A stretch of DNA of 64,000 bases from Monoplex corrugatus (lineage: Eukaryota > Mollusca > Gastropoda > Littorinimorpha > Ranellidae), in contig CM060312.1 of assembly GCA_030674185.1 (NCBI GenBank), forward strand, positions 929,992 through 993,991, read 5' to 3'. Position numbers and translations under genes: made by a program. The notes beneath the pieces are model-generated. The model searched no databases. It was not told where the DNA came from and saw nothing but the letters and a program-made list of their open reading frames with translations. Positions 61,430 to 64,000 of the stretch are shown here, piece after piece (the first letter of the stretch is position 1; each line of letters starts with the position of its first letter).

Positions 61430-62345
61430 ATCGTGTGGAACGTTCATTTTCCTTCATACCAAATTGTCCGTGACAAACAAATCCATATGATTTATCTTTT
61501 TCGGTGGATTTTCCGGGTTTTCCAAAGTCCTGAAACATCCCTTTAACTGTTATATTTTTTGTTTGGACTGTGTTGGGAGAAGACCAAGCAGGAAGTGCAT
61601 AGCTTCCATGTGGGAATCATTTGTAGTTCCAAGAATTACTCTTATTGTTTCATTCTGTATTCTGTCTAGTATAAAAAAAGTATGTACCTGTGAACTGTCC
61701 TTACCGTACCTGTGGACTGTCCTTCCCGTACCTGTGGACTGTCCTTACCGTACCTGTGAACTGTCCTTACCGTACCTGTGGACTGTCCTTACCGTACCTG
61801 TGGACTGTCCTTACCGTACCTGTGAACTGTCCTTACCGTACCTGTGAACTGTCCTTACCGTACCTGTGGACTGTCCTTACCGTACCTGTGGACTGTCCTT
61901 ACCGTACCTGTGAACTGTCCTTACCATACCTGTGGACTGTCCTTACCGTACCTGTGAACTGTCCTTACCGTACCTGTGGACTGTCCTTACCGTACCTGTG
62001 AACTGTCCTTACCGTACCTGTGAACTGTCCTTACCGTACCTGTGAACTGTCCTTACCAGCCGCTTTGTTGTCAAGAGTGTAGAACAGCATCCATGCCTTG
62101 GCTGGATTGAACGACACGCAGTTTCTTTGCACCATTGACCTGCATTTTTCAACTGTTCTTGGGTTGCTTTCTGTCTTGTGCATACTCACCTGTCTTGTAG
62201 ATAAGCTCATTATCGGTGAAGGTGTGCCTACGGGCTGGTCCTTTGTTATTTAGATTAACAAGTCGTTTTGTGTAGATATCATAAAGGACTGGAGAGAGTA
62301 GTGATCTTGGAAGACGCCATCAGTGTTACCGATGTTGATGGCATG
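61430..62345 (-). mobile_element. Non-LTR retrotransposon relic split by a minisatellite
   Basis: On the minus strand near 62,315: LLSPVLYDIYTKRLVN, then HTFTDNELIYKTG, an RT motif region in which catalytic F-A-D-D has become F-T-D-N. CVSFNPAKAWMLFYTLDNKA follows near 62,110. After the 22-bp array at 61,690-62,060 the protein resumes as LDRIQNETIRVILGTTND near 61,670, the usual post-RT segment. Stops and frame breaks are frequent. Style suggests an I/Nimb/Jockey-like element, distinct from the RTE and CR1 families elsewhere. Its right end touches a partial exon copy. Confidence 0.7.
61688..62060. repeat. 22-bp minisatellite inside a LINE relic
   Basis: Unit CTGTCCTTACCGTACCTGTGGA, 22 bp, about 17 copies with an A/G dimorphism (TGAACTG or TGGACTG). 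Very homogeneous, so a recent expansion. Confidence 0.95.
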
Positions 62346-62357
62346 AATAAAGCCATT
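62304..62357 (-). pseudogene. Partial copy of the G3 exon end (most diverged)
   Basis: Minus strand reads GFIHAINIGNTDGVFQD, matching GFIYVINISNAGGIHKD of the real exon at 62,727. No GT donor follows at the expected place; the LINE relic begins instead. A CAT repeat expands on the upstream side at 62,358-62,485. Confidence 0.75.
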
Positions 62358-62403
<46 letters not shown>

Positions 62404-62405
62404 CC

Positions 62406-62436
<31 letters not shown>

Positions 62437-62511
62437 CCACCATCATCATCATCATCATCATCATCACCATCATCATCATCACCACCTTCATCACTACCAT
62501 TGTCAACAACT

Positions 62512-62562
62512 CACCTTATCTTTGTAGATGTCTCCAGTATTGGTGACACATATAAAGCCATC
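62512..62562 (-). pseudogene. Partial copy of the G3 exon end with donor
   Basis: Minus strand reads GFICVTNTGDIYKDK followed by GTGAGTTG, matching the end of the real exon (GFIYVINISNAGGIHKDR then GTGAGC), with a 9-base deletion. The donor is intact. No acceptor is visible upstream, where CAT/CAC repeats begin, so it is probably not used as an exon. Confidence 0.75.
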
Positions 62563-62715
62563 GTCATCATCATCATCATTATCATCATCATCATCACCAC
62601 CACCACCTCACCACCACCACTACCACCACAACCATCATCATCATTGTCCCATCATCAACACACTCATCACAATCACGATCACAATCACCATCACCACCAC
62701 CATCACCATCACCAT
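62563..62715. repeat. CAT/CAC repeats between exon copies
   Basis: (ATC)n and (CACCAC)n. A similar run at 62,358-62,485 lies next to the other partial exon copy, suggesting that exon end plus trinucleotide tract was duplicated as a roughly 200-bp unit. Confidence 0.85.
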
Positions 62716-62726
62716 CAGCAGCTCAC

Positions 62727-62867
62727 TCTGTCTTTGTGGATGCCTCCAGCATTACTGATGTTGATGACGTAGATAAAGCCAAAAGCACGTGACATGTACT
62801 CTTCCAGTTGTCGCGACACCTTGCGGCTCTCCCCCACCCCTGGACTGTCCACCATCACCACCCCTTC
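62727..62867 (-). CDS. GTPase exon with G3 motif (exon 1 of those visible)
   Basis: Minus-strand exon of 141 bp, acceptor GTGTTTTCCAG, donor GTGAGC. It encodes EGVVMVDSPGVGESRKVSRQ, LEEYMSRAFGFIYVINISNA and GGIHKDR. VVMVDSPGVGES is the G3 motif (D-x-P-G) that contacts the gamma phosphate and magnesium in dynamin-type GTPases. GFIYVINI is the core beta strand after it. Both ends are in phase 0 and the exon joins directly to the G4 exon. The P-loop exon (G1) is not in the window and should lie beyond 64,000, past the 20-bp array. Confidence 0.9.
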
Positions 62868-62884
62868 CTGGAAAACACCACGCA

Positions 62885-64000
62885 CACTTGATGATACCAT
62901 TCAACACTTTACAACACCACTATACGTTTTACAACACCACTGTACACTTTACAACACCAATGTACACTTTACAACACCAGTGTACATTTTACAACACCAC
63001 TGTACACTTTACAGCACCAGTGTACACTTTACAACACCGCTTACACTTTACAATACCAGTGTACATTTTACAACACCACTGTACACCTTACAACACCACT
63101 GCACACTTTACAACACCACTGTACATTTTACAACACCACTGTACACTTTACAAAACAATGTACACTTTACAACACAATGTACACTTCACAACATCACTGT
63201 ACATTTTACAACACCACTGTACACATTACAACACCACTGTACATTTTACAACACCATTGCACACTTTACAACACCACTGTACATTTTACAACACCACTGT
63301 ACACGTTACAACACAATGTACACTTTACAACACCAATGTACACTTTACAACACCAATGTACACTTTACAACACCAATGTACACTTTACAACGCCAATGTA
63401 CACTTTACAATACCAATGTACACTTCACAACACCAATGTACACTTTACAACACCAATGTACACTTTACAACACCAATGTACACTTTACAACACCAATGCA
63501 CACTAACAACACCAATGTACACTTTACAACACCAATGTACACTTTACAACGCCAATGTACACTTTACAACACCAATGTACACTTCACAACACCAATGTAC
63601 ACTTTACAACACCAATGTACACTTTACAACACCAATGTACACTTTACAACACCAATGCACACTAACAACACCAATGTACACTTTACAACACCAATGTACA
63701 CTTTACAACACCAATGTACACTTTACAACACCAATGTACACTTTACAACGCCAATGTACACTTTACAACACCAATGTACACTTCACAACACCAATGTACA
63801 CTTTACAACACCAATGTACACTTTACAACACCAATGTACACTTTACAACACCAATGCACACTAACAACACCACTGTATACTTTACTGTACACTTTACAAC
63901 ACCACTGTACACTTTACAACACCACTGTACACTTTACAACACAACTGTACACTTTACTGTACACTTTACACCACTGTACACTTTACTGTACACTTTACAA
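62885..64000. repeat. 20-bp minisatellite running off the window
   Basis: Unit ACAACACCAATGTACACTTT, 20 bp, more than 50 copies. The first part (62,885-63,310) is mixed ACCACTG/ACCAATG; then it is homogeneous ACCAATG with larger blocks repeated (ACTAACAACACC at 63,484, 63,662 and 63,861, about 178-199 bp apart). The long TLYNTNVHFTTP ORF is a repeat translation. The array starts about 20 bp from the G3 exon acceptor. Confidence 0.95.

Noticed and set aside
62794..63864. 356-residue plus-strand ORF of TLYNTNVHFTTP repeats
   Set aside because: 20-bp minisatellite with a 20-codon period. It also overlaps the G3 exon antisense.

Overview
This is a eukaryotic, almost certainly animal, genomic window. 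It holds no bacterial-style genes. It is dominated by introns filled with tandem repeats and by non-LTR retrotransposons. The mix of RTE-like and CR1/L2-like LINEs, a tRNA-derived SINE, a mariner, and a dynamin-type GTPase joined to a protein kinase is typical of molluscs. I infer a gastropod or other mollusc, but no marker in the window proves it.

The backbone is one host gene on the minus strand. Nine internal exons can be traced from 62,867 down to 2,479, about 1.6 kb of coding sequence spread over 60.4 kb. In transcript order they are 62,867-62,727 (GTPase G3), 60,729-60,532 (G4 and probable G5), 55,934-55,822, 47,965-47,771, 44,187-43,931, 41,615-41,539, 18,526-18,297, 8,674-8,453 and 2,631-2,479 (kinase glycine loop and VALK lysine). 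Splice phases agree at every junction except around the 55.8 kb exon, which needs a single-base frame correction. The domain order, GTPase then helical stalk then kinase, resembles the DSTYK-like proteins expanded in molluscs. The P-loop exon should lie right of the window and the rest of the kinase left of it.

The introns are made of satellites and mobile elements. From left to right: CR1/L2 and RTE LINE pieces in opposite orientations (0.15-2 kb); an RTE LINE split by a 1.9-kb CACTG-ended DNA transposon with a GGGA target duplication (3.25-5.7 kb); a reverse RTE copy split by a tRNA-SINE with a 15-bp target duplication (5.8-7.9 kb); GATA-type repeats; a 9-kb CACAGA/CACAGT array (8.7-18 kb); 38-, 40-, 44- and 24-bp minisatellites (18.5-28.4 kb) with LINE insertions; CAC/CAT arrays (28.4-33.3 kb); a 7-kb 34-bp satellite (33.8-40.8 kb) carrying an intact DD41D mariner; 36/39- and 28-bp arrays around two small exons (40.9-43.9 kb); CA/TA repeats and more LINEs (44.2-47.8 kb); a 68/61-bp satellite (48.2-52.6 kb); an old LINE and a 45-bp array (52.8-55.2 kb); a 32-bp array (56.1-59.7 kb); a 46-bp array (59.8-60.5 kb); and a LINE relic, partial exon copies and a 20-bp array up to 64 kb.

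The most striking pattern is that many arrays are built from the splice junction of the exon they abut. The repeat unit carries the exon's last or first bases together with the GT donor or AG acceptor. This is clearest at exons 60.5, 55.9, 47.8, 43.9, 41.5 and 18.5 kb, and as partial exon copies beside 62.7 kb. It suggests that introns of this gene grew by tandem duplication seeded at splice sites. Several arrays show dense single-base indels that look like uncorrected long-read error, so copy numbers and frames there should be treated with caution.
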